From UBA5359 sp002410925 [NCBI: bacterium UBP13_UBA5359] (lineage in GTDB: Bacteria; UBP13; UBA5359), in NCBI GenBank assembly GCA_002410925.1, contig DHPR01000027.1, forward strand, positions 1 through 64,000: a DNA stretch of 64,000 nt. The letters are read 5' to 3'. Made by a program: the position numbers and the translations under genes. Numbering within the stretch: the stretch's first letter is position 1; each line of letters opens with the position of its first letter. Of this stretch, positions 36,039 through 46,100 are shown in pieces. The notes below the pieces were generated by a model. The model did no database searches and was not told the DNA's origin. It worked only from the letters and a program-made list of their open reading frames with translations.

Positions 36039-37055
36039 TTACGTATCATCCGAGATCTTCCTTGTGCTTTCTCTTACAACCAGCTTCGGATCCAGAACCT
36101 GAGACGATACACTCTTTCCTGCGATCAAGTCAAGCAACATCTCCGTCGCTATTTCTCCCAGCCGGCATTTAGGTTGCGCAACCGTCGTCAAAGCAGGGGT
36201 AAGCATAGCAGCAATCGCCAAGTCGTCACTCCCCACCAAAGAAATATCCTCCGGAACACTCAGACCTAACTTCTTCACACAGGCAATCACACCTGCAGCA
36301 GTAGTATCATCATGGGCGTATACAGCCGTAAAGTCCTTGTTACGTTTCCAAAGCCTTTGTATGGCTTCATATCCCTCTTCCCTTCCGAAGTCGGAGTTTT
36401 CCACAAGGCTGACATCAAAATCGATATTGTATGCCTGCAAAGCTTTACAATAGCCCGACAAGCGCCTCTTTTTTGTATCCTCGGTAGAGCCTAAGAAAGC
36501 AATTCGTTTATGTCCAAATTGAATCAGATGTTCCGTACCGGCATAGCCTAGCTTTTCACCATCCACTAAAACGTACGGAATATCTACCTTCTGCCGACGA
36601 TGGGCTACGAAAACGCACGGAAACCCTTCACAAAGAATATCCCGATAAGCCTTGATATTTTCACTGGCACTGGCCGGTGCGACAATAATGCCGTCCACTT
36701 TCTTACCATGCAGCAATTCCAGATAGTATTTTTCATCTACATCCTTATGGTCAGTCATACCGAGCATAACGTTATACCCAGAACGTTTGGCTACAACTTC
36801 TATCCCCTGCAGAATGGCCGGCATAGTGGAATACTCTATGTTTCCCACCACCACCCCTATCAATCCGCTGCATTTCAACCGCAGTCCTCTGGCCATAACG
36901 TTAGGACGGTATCCCAGCTTGACAACGGCATCCTGGACACGTTTTCTGGTACGCTCACTGACTCTGACATTGCTGCGCTTATTATTGATGACCACAGAGG
37001 CAGTGCTGATAGATACGCCTGCTTCCCTGGCTACGTCCGAAATGGTAGTAGACAT
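36039..37055 (-). CDS. LacI-family transcriptional regulator
   Basis: A 338-residue repressor. The N-terminal helix-turn-helix reads TTISDVAREAGVSISTASVV; residues about 60-335 are the sugar-binding periplasmic-protein fold. The ATG at 37055 is chosen because GGGAGAG lies five bases upstream; an ATG 14 codons earlier lies inside the repeated control element. Its promoter and a 16-bp element match those of the GntR/LacI-type regulator at the other end of the LamG-GH123 island. The effector is probably a sugar. Confidence 0.9.
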   Translation of the reverse strand: MSTTISDVAREAGVSISTASVVINNKRSNVRVSERTRKRVQDAVVKLGYRPNVMARGLRLKCSGLIGVVVGNIEYSTMPAILQGIEVVAKRSGYNVMLGMTDHKDVDEKYYLELLHGKKVDGIIVAPASASENIKAYRDILCEGFPCVFVAHRRQKVDIPYVLVDGEKLGYAGTEHLIQFGHKRIAFLGSTEDTKKRRLSGYCKALQAYNIDFDVSLVENSDFGREEGYEAIQRLWKRNKDFTAVYAHDDTTAAGVIACVKKLGLSVPEDISLVGSDDLAIAAMLTPALTTVAQPKCRLGEIATEMLLDLIAGKSVSSQVLDPKLVVRESTRKISDDT

Positions 37056-37081
37056 GCACACTCTCCCAGAAACGTTGTTAT

Positions 37082-37138
37082 CGAAACCTTTAATCATAAT
37101 ACCTGCCTATCGTACATCGTAAATATACCATTTGTCAA
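37082..37138 (-). promoter_or_regulatory. LacI promoter with 16-bp element shared across the island
   Basis: On the minus strand TTGACA (37138-37133), 18 bases, TACGAT (37114-37109), then ATGATTAAAGGTTTCG (37097-37082). The last 16 bases recur exactly at 48992-48977, and TTGACAAATG is also shared by both promoters. The position just after the -10 suits a repressor site. Confidence 0.6.
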
Positions 37139-37351
37139 CACGTTTTTAAAAGGAACCGCTTTGCCGCCGGTATTATCGCCGAGATCGGCAACATCAAGAG
37201 ATTCTATTCTGCCAGTTTTAATCTGTAATCTCTCTCTTGCTCTTTTTTCTTTCCTCTTTTTAACTCTGGAGACGGCTTCGGCTTTTATGCCCTTTTCAGC
37301 CTTCCAAAGTTGGATCTGTTCGCCTTTTTCCCTTCTTTTAATTTCTGACAT
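37094..37351 (-). CDS. Small lysine-rich protein of unknown function
   Basis: An 85-residue frame with GGGAG eight bases before its ATG, 32 bases downstream of the LamG-GH123 gene and on its strand. The first half is highly charged and helical (EIKRREKGEQIQLWKAEKG); the second half is more mixed (VADLGDNTGGKAVPFKNVL). Its 3' end runs over the promoter of the LacI gene, which is unusual. No family is recognised and it could be the stump of a longer gene. Confidence 0.45.
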   Translation of the reverse strand: MSEIKRREKGEQIQLWKAEKGIKAEAVSRVKKRKEKRARERLQIKTGRIESLDVADLGDNTGGKAVPFKNVLTNGIFTMYDRQVL

Positions 37352-37383
37352 TTTATCGGCTCCCTTTGAAAATTATTTTTCGC

Positions 37384-40300
37384 TTACAAAGATCTAAGAA
37401 TGTTAATGTGATTTACGATATCGCTTCTGATCTCGTCATACTTCGAATGCGACCATAACGGCAAATCCGTAACCGGCTCACCGGTGGCCGGATTGCACCA
37501 CACTCCCTGGCGGGCCGCATCGATATCGCTCTTTAAGCCGTCCAGGTACGCCTGAGCCGCAGCAGCTTCGGTTGTTCCCGGATGTGCCGCAATCAGCAGC
37601 TCCAGAGTGCGGATATACTTGATGTCGTCAATGCCCTCTCTGATCGCCTCCCATGTTGTTGTGGAAATAGGTCCGGAGAGATCGGGTATTATCTCATGTG
37701 CGTGAACGCCATCAGGATTGGATAGCGGGTTCAACGGCATCCCTCCTCCCCAAAAGACGGCATAATCCCAAACGAGGTGTCCCTTTGCACCCTGCCACCA
37801 AGTTCTGTAACCTATATTGAATCTGCTTTTGGCGGGAATATACGACCAGGTGGGACCGTTATAAACCCAGAAATCAAAGCCGTAGGTGGCTGCATCCTGC
37901 CGTATCTGCGTCAACTGGCTTTCACATGAGCCATTGTAGCAGCGAACTTTAAGAAGCAATGGTGAGGTCCTGAAAAGCGAGCCGTAATGAGATTCAACGC
38001 CTACCGTACAGAAATTTTCTATACCGTAATCGTCTAAATAATCAAACGCGTCAAGATAGTTCTCCACCCTATAATCAAATACAGGCTCATCAAGGTAAAA
38101 ATAGAAACCGGGCAGCCCTTCCGACGTACAGATGCTTTGCAGCTGCAGGAGAGGATCCTTGACCTCATTATCCCACTCCGATGAATTGAAGGTTATTCTG
38201 TTCCCTGTCAGATCATAAGGAAGATACTGCTCCAGACTCAGCGGTATGGGATGGGTCAGACCGGCGCTATCGGCGCACCTGAACAGATCTGCCAAGCCGT
38301 TGACATTTATAGAGGCGTTGGGCCTTTGTGTTCCCAGGTCTGTCCACGGATTCTGTGTTATCGGCCGGAAATTTACCGTATTCATGCCGTGTTCCTTCAT
38401 ATCCTGCAACTCCAATGGCAGAGTATCCCAGCCAGTAACTCCGTTATCCAGACTCTTCCTGGGTAGATGGTAAGCCATACAAAAGGTATAATCCTCAGCA
38501 GGATCAAGAGTGAACGGATGGACCGTCAGCTTAACCCGCATGACTTTACGTTTATTGCCGCTGCCAAGTGCTTTCAGGACCACAGTCGAATAGTAATCGC
38601 CTGCTTGAGTACCTGCAGGAACCTTTGTTGTAAGCCAAAAGGAGTAATTACTATTCTGATACAGGTTGTGAGGCACGTACGCCTCTAAAGCCTTGGGGAA
38701 GCTCATATATCTGGCAGGCTTGAAGCCGTCATGATTATGATAATAATGCTTCACTTCTTTCAGCTGAATAGCAGATTTATCTATTTTCTGCCAATCGACA
38801 TCAGCGTATATCTTCACATCGCTGATAATCCCCTTGGCAAACATGCAACCTGCATTACGGCTGGTGCCTATGTAAGTGGTCGCATTGTTGATAAGCATAC
38901 CTGTAAAAGGCGTAGTAGCTCTGTTCACCCCATCTATATAAAGGATAATGTTAGCTCCGTCATACGTAAAAGCAACCTTATGCCATTCTCCGAAGAGAGA
39001 ATAGCCTCCAGCAGTTAATTGTTTAAATCCCTGATTAGTCCATAAATTCAGAGCTAATCTGTTTCCAGAGGTAACTATGAGCTCAAAGCTGCCGGTCTGA
39101 GCGACTATAACATGGTTGCTCTTCTGCCACTCGGATGGCGGATACTCCTTGCCCTCCAGCTTGATATATGCCTCGACCGTAATCTTATTTGTAAAATTGA
39201 AATTGTTATTGATACTGATATAGGTGCCTGTAATATCAGCTCCGTTGAAATAGAGATAATCCTGGTCGTTCTCTTTCATCCAGCAACCGTTACCCATGGA
39301 GAGGGTACCATTATGCACCGGATTACTGTTGGATATATCCCCCGCCGTCGTTCCCGTGCCCTCGTCTAACGGCCAGTAGCCGAGAAGGGATGCAGCCGAC
39401 GACTCGAAATCGGTATATTTTATCTTGAAGCTTTCCAAGTTTCTTAATGGCGTTAAGGTGAAGGTCAGCGGCTCATACTCTTTCGGCGCCGCTGCCGTCG
39501 CCAGTTCTACCACACCGCTGAGATTCTTCTGGAGATGACTGTTCTTGTAAACGATATCCAGATAATTATGTGAGAAGAGATAGAAACCCCTGTCTTCGGT
39601 TTCCGTATCGGCTGTGGGCAGCGATGCCGTTTCATCAAAAACATACCGCGTATAGTTAGGAATATAGTTCCAGTTGCCCCCCAGGTAAATATCCTCCTCC
39701 AGCTTCTTTATTTCGGCTGCATAGGTGAAGAAATCATCGCTGGCAGGATAGACAATTAATCCATTGGCAAGCCATTTATATGTTCCTGTACCAGCCCCGG
39801 TAAAGCCAATCGTCAAAGTGCCGGATGTAACCGTGGCAGTAAAACGTTGCAAGCGATATATGTTAGCGCTCACAGTAGAAGCACCTACGGCCTTACCGTT
39901 GATGCTTACGGTATAAGCCGGCGGCACGGTTGTATCCCCTGCCAAAAGATAGATGATATAGTCGCCGTTGGCTAAATCAACTTTAAATTCGTTGCTGTTC
40001 GTTCCTCTTACAAAGTCGCAGCATAGATCATCAGGCCCCCAATCATTGACTGTCCTGCTGATGCTGCTCAGGCCGGTGATAGAGGTAAAGCCGTAGCTTC
40101 CCGCCGCATAAAGAGTGCTTTCCGTAACTCTGGTAAATCCGCTTTTCAATGGGGATGCGGAACTGCCGAAATCGAAAGCTACAGGAAAGCTCGGATAAAC
40201 AGCAGAGGGTACAACCTTTTCAAAAGCACTCTTCGCATAACCAATCGCTACATGGTCATATATCTTAACATCGCTGATAATTCCCTTGGCGAACATACAG

Positions 40301-40926
40301 CCGGCACCTCTGGTGCCGATATATGTCGTGGCATTGTTGACCAGCGTACCTGTATGCTCCGCCCTGACTTTATATTCATCATCTATATAAAGAATAATAT
40401 TAGCCCCATCATACGTAAACGCCACCTTATGCCAGGCACCAAATAAAGAATAACCCCAGACGGTCATCTGCTTTGCTCCCTGGCTGGTCCATAGATTCAG
40501 AGATAATCTATCTCCCCCTGTAACAACAAGCTCAAAACTATTGCTTTGAGCCACGATAGCATGGTTGCTCTTCTGCCATTCATCAGCAGGATAGCCCTTA
40601 TCCTGAAGTTTTATATATGCTTCGACCGTAATCTTATCAGTAAAGTTGAAGTTGTTGGCTATACCGACATAAGTGCCCGTAGTATCTGCCCCATTGAAGA
40701 AGAGATAATTCTGGTTGTTATCTGTCGTCCAGTAGCCGCTTCCCATGGAAATCGTGCCATTATGCGTTGGCACATTGCCCGATATATCTTGAGCTACAGA
40801 TCCCTTTCCTTCATGCAACGGCCAAGAACCGAGGAGAGACGATTCTGCATCCACAAGATTTCCGAGAGCAAGACCGCTGAAAATAAGGATAAAAAAACAC
40901 ACCACGCTAACGAGCAACCTCTTCAT
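37384..40926 (-). CDS. Secreted two-LamG GH123/DUF4091-type protein (paralogue A)
   Basis: An 1180-residue exported protein. Order: signal peptide (1-27), LamG-type lectin domain (30-225), malectin-like domain (245-395, FDFGSSASPLKSGFTRV), start of the DUF4091 N-terminal region (about 420-507), a second LamG (512-708), then the rest of DUF4091 with the catalytic barrel (about 760-1175). The Asp946-Glu947 pair in FYFYLDEPV matches the acidic pair used by GH123 beta-N-acetylgalactosaminidases. Comparison with paralogue B shows that the second LamG is inserted inside a continuous domain. It probably binds and cleaves an amino-sugar glycan outside the cell; the exact substrate is inferred only. 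Its partner pilin copy upstream is decayed. Confidence 0.85.
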   Translation of the reverse strand: MKRLLVSVVCFFILIFSGLALGNLVDAESSLLGSWPLHEGKGSVAQDISGNVPTHNGTISMGSGYWTTDNNQNYLFFNGADTTGTYVGIANNFNFTDKITVEAYIKLQDKGYPADEWQKSNHAIVAQSNSFELVVTGGDRLSLNLWTSQGAKQMTVWGYSLFGAWHKVAFTYDGANIILYIDDEYKVRAEHTGTLVNNATTYIGTRGAGCMFAKGIISDVKIYDHVAIGYAKSAFEKVVPSAVYPSFPVAFDFGSSASPLKSGFTRVTESTLYAAGSYGFTSITGLSSISRTVNDWGPDDLCCDFVRGTNSNEFKVDLANGDYIIYLLAGDTTVPPAYTVSINGKAVGASTVSANIYRLQRFTATVTSGTLTIGFTGAGTGTYKWLANGLIVYPASDDFFTYAAEIKKLEEDIYLGGNWNYIPNYTRYVFDETASLPTADTETEDRGFYLFSHNYLDIVYKNSHLQKNLSGVVELATAAAPKEYEPLTFTLTPLRNLESFKIKYTDFESSAASLLGYWPLDEGTGTTAGDISNSNPVHNGTLSMGNGCWMKENDQDYLYFNGADITGTYISINNNFNFTNKITVEAYIKLEGKEYPPSEWQKSNHVIVAQTGSFELIVTSGNRLALNLWTNQGFKQLTAGGYSLFGEWHKVAFTYDGANIILYIDGVNRATTPFTGMLINNATTYIGTSRNAGCMFAKGIISDVKIYADVDWQKIDKSAIQLKEVKHYYHNHDGFKPARYMSFPKALEAYVPHNLYQNSNYSFWLTTKVPAGTQAGDYYSTVVLKALGSGNKRKVMRVKLTVHPFTLDPAEDYTFCMAYHLPRKSLDNGVTGWDTLPLELQDMKEHGMNTVNFRPITQNPWTDLGTQRPNASINVNGLADLFRCADSAGLTHPIPLSLEQYLPYDLTGNRITFNSSEWDNEVKDPLLQLQSICTSEGLPGFYFYLDEPVFDYRVENYLDAFDYLDDYGIENFCTVGVESHYGSLFRTSPLLLKVRCYNGSCESQLTQIRQDAATYGFDFWVYNGPTWSYIPAKSRFNIGYRTWWQGAKGHLVWDYAVFWGGGMPLNPLSNPDGVHAHEIIPDLSGPISTTTWEAIREGIDDIKYIRTLELLIAAHPGTTEAAAAQAYLDGLKSDIDAARQGVWCNPATGEPVTDLPLWSHSKYDEIRSDIVNHINILRSL

Positions 40927-40956
40927 CCCAGATCACGCACCCTTCCTTAATTTTCT

Positions 40957-41250
40957 AAAGGTGATTCACATGCCCATCAAGATAAAGGATATTAGTACCA
41001 TTGTTATGAAAATAACAGACACCATTAGTTCATTATGAGCTGCATACACCTTGGTATTTTATTCTACAGCCCATACTGTATTACTTTGCTTGACAAATTC
41101 GGATATTTCCCTATAACGACCGATAAAGCTTGATCCCATTTGTGCATTAGCGGCATAACTTGTTAACACGTTTCCGCTATATGAAAAAAAAGGCTTGGAA
41201 TCAGAAGGACAACACAGCTTGTCCGGGTTCTTAGTAACGCAATTTATATC
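40957..41250 (-). pseudogene. Decayed duplicate of the pseudopilin gene
   Basis: This segment matches the intact pseudopilin gene at about 47030-47310 nearly base for base, for example the frame reading [20 protein letters not shown] and then [16 protein letters not shown]. The copy lacks the N-terminal prepilin part and the last 40 or so codons and has a stop after NTVWAVE. About 115 bases are deleted at the 3' side, bringing it within 40 bases of paralogue A. A short frame (41059-41253) remains open but has no pilin signal. Confidence 0.85.
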
Positions 41251-41267
41251 CATCTGTTTACCTTTTC

Positions 41268-42089
41268 TTAGATTACAACTATTTTGCCGTCATAAGCCAC
41301 TTCAATTCCCTCCGGGTTTAAAATGTTCTCCAATTCAGCTTGGAGCAAACCTCCATTATGAGAAAAATGGGTAGCTATGCAATTACACTTTGTGCCCATG
41401 CAACCCATTTCTTTCAATTTGTTTTTCATCTTTATCACCCCCTTAATGCCCAAATGATATCTTTCTTCATCTATTTGACCATTGGTGCAATCCAGAATTA
41501 CAAGATTGAATTTATATTCCCCTAATACCCTCCAGGTATCCTCAGGATACCATCCGGTATCGTGGCCATAGAGCACATTATGGCCTTCATAGCTGAAGAT
41601 ATAGTTAAAGCAGATCTCATTTGGATCATGATCGGCTATCAAAGGCAAAATGGTCATCTTTCCGGCTGTAAACTCAACAAACGGCTTGATAATTTGAAAT
41701 GATATATCGCTTGCTTTTTCATGAACGCCTAAAGCCTGAGTTGTTATATTTTTCACGACTTCACTGCCATAAATACTAAGTGTTTTTCCCTGTCCTATAT
41801 GAGCAAACGGCTTGGCACGAAAGCTTAATTCGGTAGGATAGTAATGATCGTTATGGCTATGGGTTACAAAAAGATGCTCAACCTCAGCTAAATTAATCCC
41901 ATATTTGTTAGCTTGCCAATTGGTATCCGGGGGGAAATCAACTTTATATATCCCATCTATTAAAACAGATGAACGTGTGCGGATATCTTTACCTTTTAAC
42001 AAACGAGCCTTGGTGCAACAAGGGCATTCACAGAAAATACCAGGCCACCCCTCAGAGGCAGCAGTACCTAAAAACAATATTTCCATCAT
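41268..42089 (-). CDS. Metallo-beta-lactamase-fold hydrolase (PhnP-like)
   Basis: A 273-residue cytoplasmic hydrolase. The opening EILFLGTAASEGWPGIFCE and CPCCTKARLLKG resemble PhnP-type cyclic-phosphate phosphodiesterases, and THSHNDHY is the metal-binding HxHxDH motif. Further ligands are likely His in IADHDPNE and in GHDTGW, and His in ATHFSHNG. The gene follows the PHP gene by 16 bases and may start at Met1 or Met2; GGGGAGAAGCG precedes both. It sits between the two LamG-GH123 paralogues, so it may process a sugar product; that is inference. Confidence 0.82.
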   Translation of the reverse strand: MMEILFLGTAASEGWPGIFCECPCCTKARLLKGKDIRTRSSVLIDGIYKVDFPPDTNWQANKYGINLAEVEHLFVTHSHNDHYYPTELSFRAKPFAHIGQGKTLSIYGSEVVKNITTQALGVHEKASDISFQIIKPFVEFTAGKMTILPLIADHDPNEICFNYIFSYEGHNVLYGHDTGWYPEDTWRVLGEYKFNLVILDCTNGQIDEERYHLGIKGVIKMKNKLKEMGCMGTKCNCIATHFSHNGGLLQAELENILNPEGIEVAYDGKIVVI

Positions 42090-42105
42090 CGCTTCTCCCC
42101 GTCAT

Positions 42106-43158
42106 TCAATTATTCAGATAGTTAATAGGAGACGTTACTAAATGCTCTTCCGCTTCTGTCGTCACATGAATTACATAATGGTTTTCATTATCCTGAGATT
42201 CACGATCTTCCCATTCTATGGCATAAGAAGAGGACAGAATTTTGTTATCCTCGTATACATTGATCCCGTTCCTATAAATAGCTGCTTTAACAATCTTCTC
42301 TTGCATTTGATGGCAAACGCTAAAACTGATCGAAGGGTTGTCTGCCGTCTTTATTAAATTCCGTGATGGGATTGGATATATTTTATCCAAAAGTAAATTG
42401 CCATGAACAGCATAGGCTTGCCTATCATTCCAAGCCCTTAACAACGTTTCTTTAGTAAAAACACCATTGGGTATATATAAATAAGTAGCATTTACCTTCC
42501 CAGGTTCAAATGATAGTCGGCCCGTCGGGCGCAAAGCGTTATCTATCCCTGAACAACAGGCCATAGCAGACGCCCTGGGATCAGATAGGAACTTCAAGTA
42601 AAGGCCAAAATCACATAAAAAGCAATTAGGCCAATCCGCCGTAAAAAGCTCCAGATAACTAAAGTTGTAAAAAGCTGGAACCGCAAGCGGATCCGGTCCG
42701 TTAAAAAAACAAATAGTGGATAAATGGGGATGATTGATAATAGGCGACAGTTTTTTCTCTTCGGTTTTCAAGACAAAATCTTCCGGATCACGAGCGAGAG
42801 ACACATAAGGATAGGGTTGAGGTGTCGATAAACCGACTTCGTGCAAGGAAACCATTCCGGGAATGCAAGCATGATGCTCTTTTCTTCTGGGCGGCTCAGA
42901 GAAACGCAAATGGATTTCCAAGGATGGAATAAAGAGGAAATCACTCGTACTCGCTGCCTCACATAAATCATAATAATCCTGGTATTCTTCTCCCCAGCCC
43001 CAGAAATAATTGCCTTCATTATCGCCATGGTCGCCGGCACAAAAGACAAAACTGGCCCCTAAGGCTTTAAACTCTTCTCTTAATTCTTCAACATCCACTT
43101 TCCGCCCCTCGGGATAGGAAAATCCCGTATGATAATGCAAGTATCCTTTATGCCACAT
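42106..43158 (-). CDS. PHP-domain metal-dependent hydrolase
   Basis: A 350-residue protein with the PHP pattern: HYHTGFSYPEGR (first metal motif HxH), VFCAGDHGDNEG, PSLEIH, INHPHLS and CCSGIDNALR for further metal ligands. There is no polymerase or histidinol phosphatase context. The C-terminal 100 residues form an added beta-rich domain. It lies between paralogue B and the MBL gene, all on one strand, with gaps of 16-37 bases, so all are likely in one transcript. A phosphoesterase acting on sugar or lipid phosphates is plausible. Confidence 0.78.
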   Translation of the reverse strand: MWHKGYLHYHTGFSYPEGRKVDVEELREEFKALGASFVFCAGDHGDNEGNYFWGWGEEYQDYYDLCEAASTSDFLFIPSLEIHLRFSEPPRRKEHHACIPGMVSLHEVGLSTPQPYPYVSLARDPEDFVLKTEEKKLSPIINHPHLSTICFFNGPDPLAVPAFYNFSYLELFTADWPNCFLCDFGLYLKFLSDPRASAMACCSGIDNALRPTGRLSFEPGKVNATYLYIPNGVFTKETLLRAWNDRQAYAVHGNLLLDKIYPIPSRNLIKTADNPSISFSVCHQMQEKIVKAAIYRNGINVYEDNKILSSSYAIEWEDRESQDNENHYVIHVTTEAEEHLVTSPINYLNN

Positions 43159-43195
43159 GATATTTATACCTCATAATTCATATGTCTATTAGTAG

Positions 43196-46100
43196 CTATA
43201 AACACTTAACAATATGCCGTGCGATCTCTCGCCGGATCTCATTATATTGATATGACGACCACAAAGGCGTACCCTCAAGCGGTTCCCCTGTAGATGGGTT
43301 ATTCCACTCAACCTCATACTGACTGGCAACTTCTATCTTGATCCTTAAATTATTTAAGTACGCTTGTGCCGCCGTTGCCTCAGGAGCATCCCGCTTCTTC
43401 TCAATCAACTTCTCTAAAGTCCGGATATATTTTATATCGTCAATTCCCTCTCTGATCGCTTCCCAAGTAGTGGTGGGAACAGGCCCGGCGAGATCAGGAA
43501 TTATTTCATGGGCAAAAACACCATTCGGATTAGATAGCGGGTTTAAAGGCATCTTCTCTCTGAAGACGGCGTAATCCCAAACTAAATGGCCTTTGGCACC
43601 TTCCCACCATGTTCTATATCCGATGGTAAATCTGCTTTTGGCCGGAATATACGACCAGGTGGGACCGTTATAAATCCAGAATTCAAAATCGCCCTTTGCT
43701 GCCTCTGCCCGTATCTCCGCCTGCTTTCCTATCCGGCTACCATAGCACCTAACAGAAAGGAGAGGATAAAGAGCCTGATAAACTTCTTCTTTGCCTACCG
43801 TGCAAAAATTTCTTAAGCCATATTCTTTCAGATAGCTAAATACTTTCCCATAATTATAAGCTCTTTCTTTCATCCAAGGCTCATCCAAATAGAAGTAAAA
43901 ATCCGGAAGCCCTTTTTCGCGACATACACTCTGCAGTTTCAAAAGAGCGTCTTTAACATAAGTCCATTCTTCCGGCTGAAAATCGATTTTTGCCTTTTCC
44001 AGGTAGTAAGGAAGATATATCTCCAGACACAAAGGGATAGTATGTGTCAGCTCCGCCTCTTTAGCACTCTCAAAGAGCCTGGTGAACCCCTCAACATTTA
44101 TAGTTTTGCGATATTCGCCTAATTCAGGCCATTGATTCTGAACCAGTGGTCGGAAGTTAACCGAATTCATACCATGCTCTTTCATATCACGCAACTCCCG
44201 AGACAGGGTATTCCAACCGTTAACACCTCTTTGGAGGTTTTTCTGGGGTAGATGATAAACCATACAAAAAGTATAATCATCACATATGTCAAGCGTAAAT
44301 GGATAAACAAGCAACTTTATTCTAAAGGATTGACTCTTACCGTTACTGGTTTGCAAGGTTACCATTGAGAAATATTCCCCGGCTTCGGCATTTTCAGGAA
44401 CTTTGATCGTTATCCAAAAAGTATATGTATTATTCTTATAAAGGTTATGCGGAGAAAAGCTCTCCAGCACTTTGGGAAAACGCATATACCTGACCGGAAT
44501 AAAACCGGCATAGTTATGGTAGTAGTGTTTAACTTCATCTAATTTGATATGCGCATCTTTAATTCTGCCTTTGCTCCCAATAAAATCGGTATATGTTATT
44601 TTAAAGTCTTCCAAATCCATTAGAGGAACAACAGAGAATGTTACAGGCTCATACTCACCCGGTGCTGCCGATACCTCAATATCCTCATCCAACCTTTTGT
44701 CCGGCACACTGTTGCGATAAACAATATCCAGGTAGCTATGAGAAAAAAGAAGGAAACCACAATTTTTCTCTTCCTGCTTAACGACCGGAAGAGTTTTTTT
44801 CGCGCTATAAGCATACTGCGTAAAACTGGCTATATACTCTGCATTGCCTCCAAGCCAGATATCCTTCTCAAGCTTTTCTATTTCTTCTGCCAGTGTAAAA
44901 TCATCTTTCTTGGGATAGATAATCAAACCATTGATAAGCCACCCGTTTTTTCCTTGTAAAGCAATACTCAAGGAGCCATTATGAACTGTAATAGGGAAAC
45001 CGCGCAGATTATAGATGTTAGGACCGGAAGTAAGGTCGATCTTTTTTTCCTTATTAACATGGATAGAAAAAAGTGGCGGTATCTCACTGTCTCCCGCAAG
45101 AACATGAACCTGATATTCGCCGTCAGGCAAATCAACGATAAATTCGTTATCAGCTTTTCCTTCTATATAATCGCAGCTTAATTCATCCGGCCCCCATTTG
45201 TTTTGCTTTATGATATTACTGCTGAGGCCTTCTGCCTTTTTAAAACCGTAGCCTTTTTGCTTTTGATAAATAGATCTTTCCGTAACTTGCATAAACCCTG
45301 CTTTAACAGGTGAGGAAGAAGAGCCGAAGTCATAAGCATAAGGGAAACGATATGAAGTTTTATCAGAAGAATGAAGACGGATAAAGTCATTGCTCTTGGA
45401 GAATAAATTTCTTATGTTGTCAAGTAAAGCAATGAAATTCTTCTCAGAAGAATCTGGACCTTTGACGCCGGTAGAGAGTTTGATAAAGCCCTCCGGATCA
45501 TTAAAGGCTCCTCTTTCCAGATATCCTATGGCACTATCTTCTCCATGAGGTTTTTCCGCTCGGCATAGATTTATAAGCAAATCATCCACTTTTTCTATGC
45601 CGGGCAATTCTTTCCATGGTATAGCTACCTCTACTACCCAAGACTCAGATGTAATGCTAGTAAATGCTTTCCAATTTGGGTTCCAGTTTACATCATTTTT
45701 ATACCTGTTCCCTTTTAAATCGGACTTATCAACAAATGTTGTCGCAAAATCCGCCTTTATTCCAGCAGGATTGACGAAGAAGTGATAATAAGTAGTCAAA
45801 GGATTCTTACCTAAAAAAATCTCTATACAGTCGTCCAGCCAAATAGTAGCATCATGTTCAACAATGTCCTTTTTTAGTTTTGCAATTAAGGATTCCTTAC
45901 AATTCATTGCTATATAAAGATTATCTTTATCATAGCAAATCATCGCTTCTGTTTTTTCTTTGGCAAAAGTAGGAGGGTTAGAGCCGGCAATAAGAAAATT
46001 ACCAATTACTTGAGTCTTTTTCCAGCATTCATCATCCAGTTTTCCATCCAGCTCGGGCGTGCCATATGAAGCAGCGATTGTACGGTTATTGTTGGCTTTC

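Noticed and set aside
36600-37397. 265-codon plus-strand open frame
   Set aside because: Antisense to the LacI gene and the small lysine-rich gene; His- and Ser-rich composition is that of an antisense shadow.
41059-41253. 64-codon open frame as a separate small gene
   Set aside because: It is an internal piece of a decayed copy of the pseudopilin gene and has no pilin signal.
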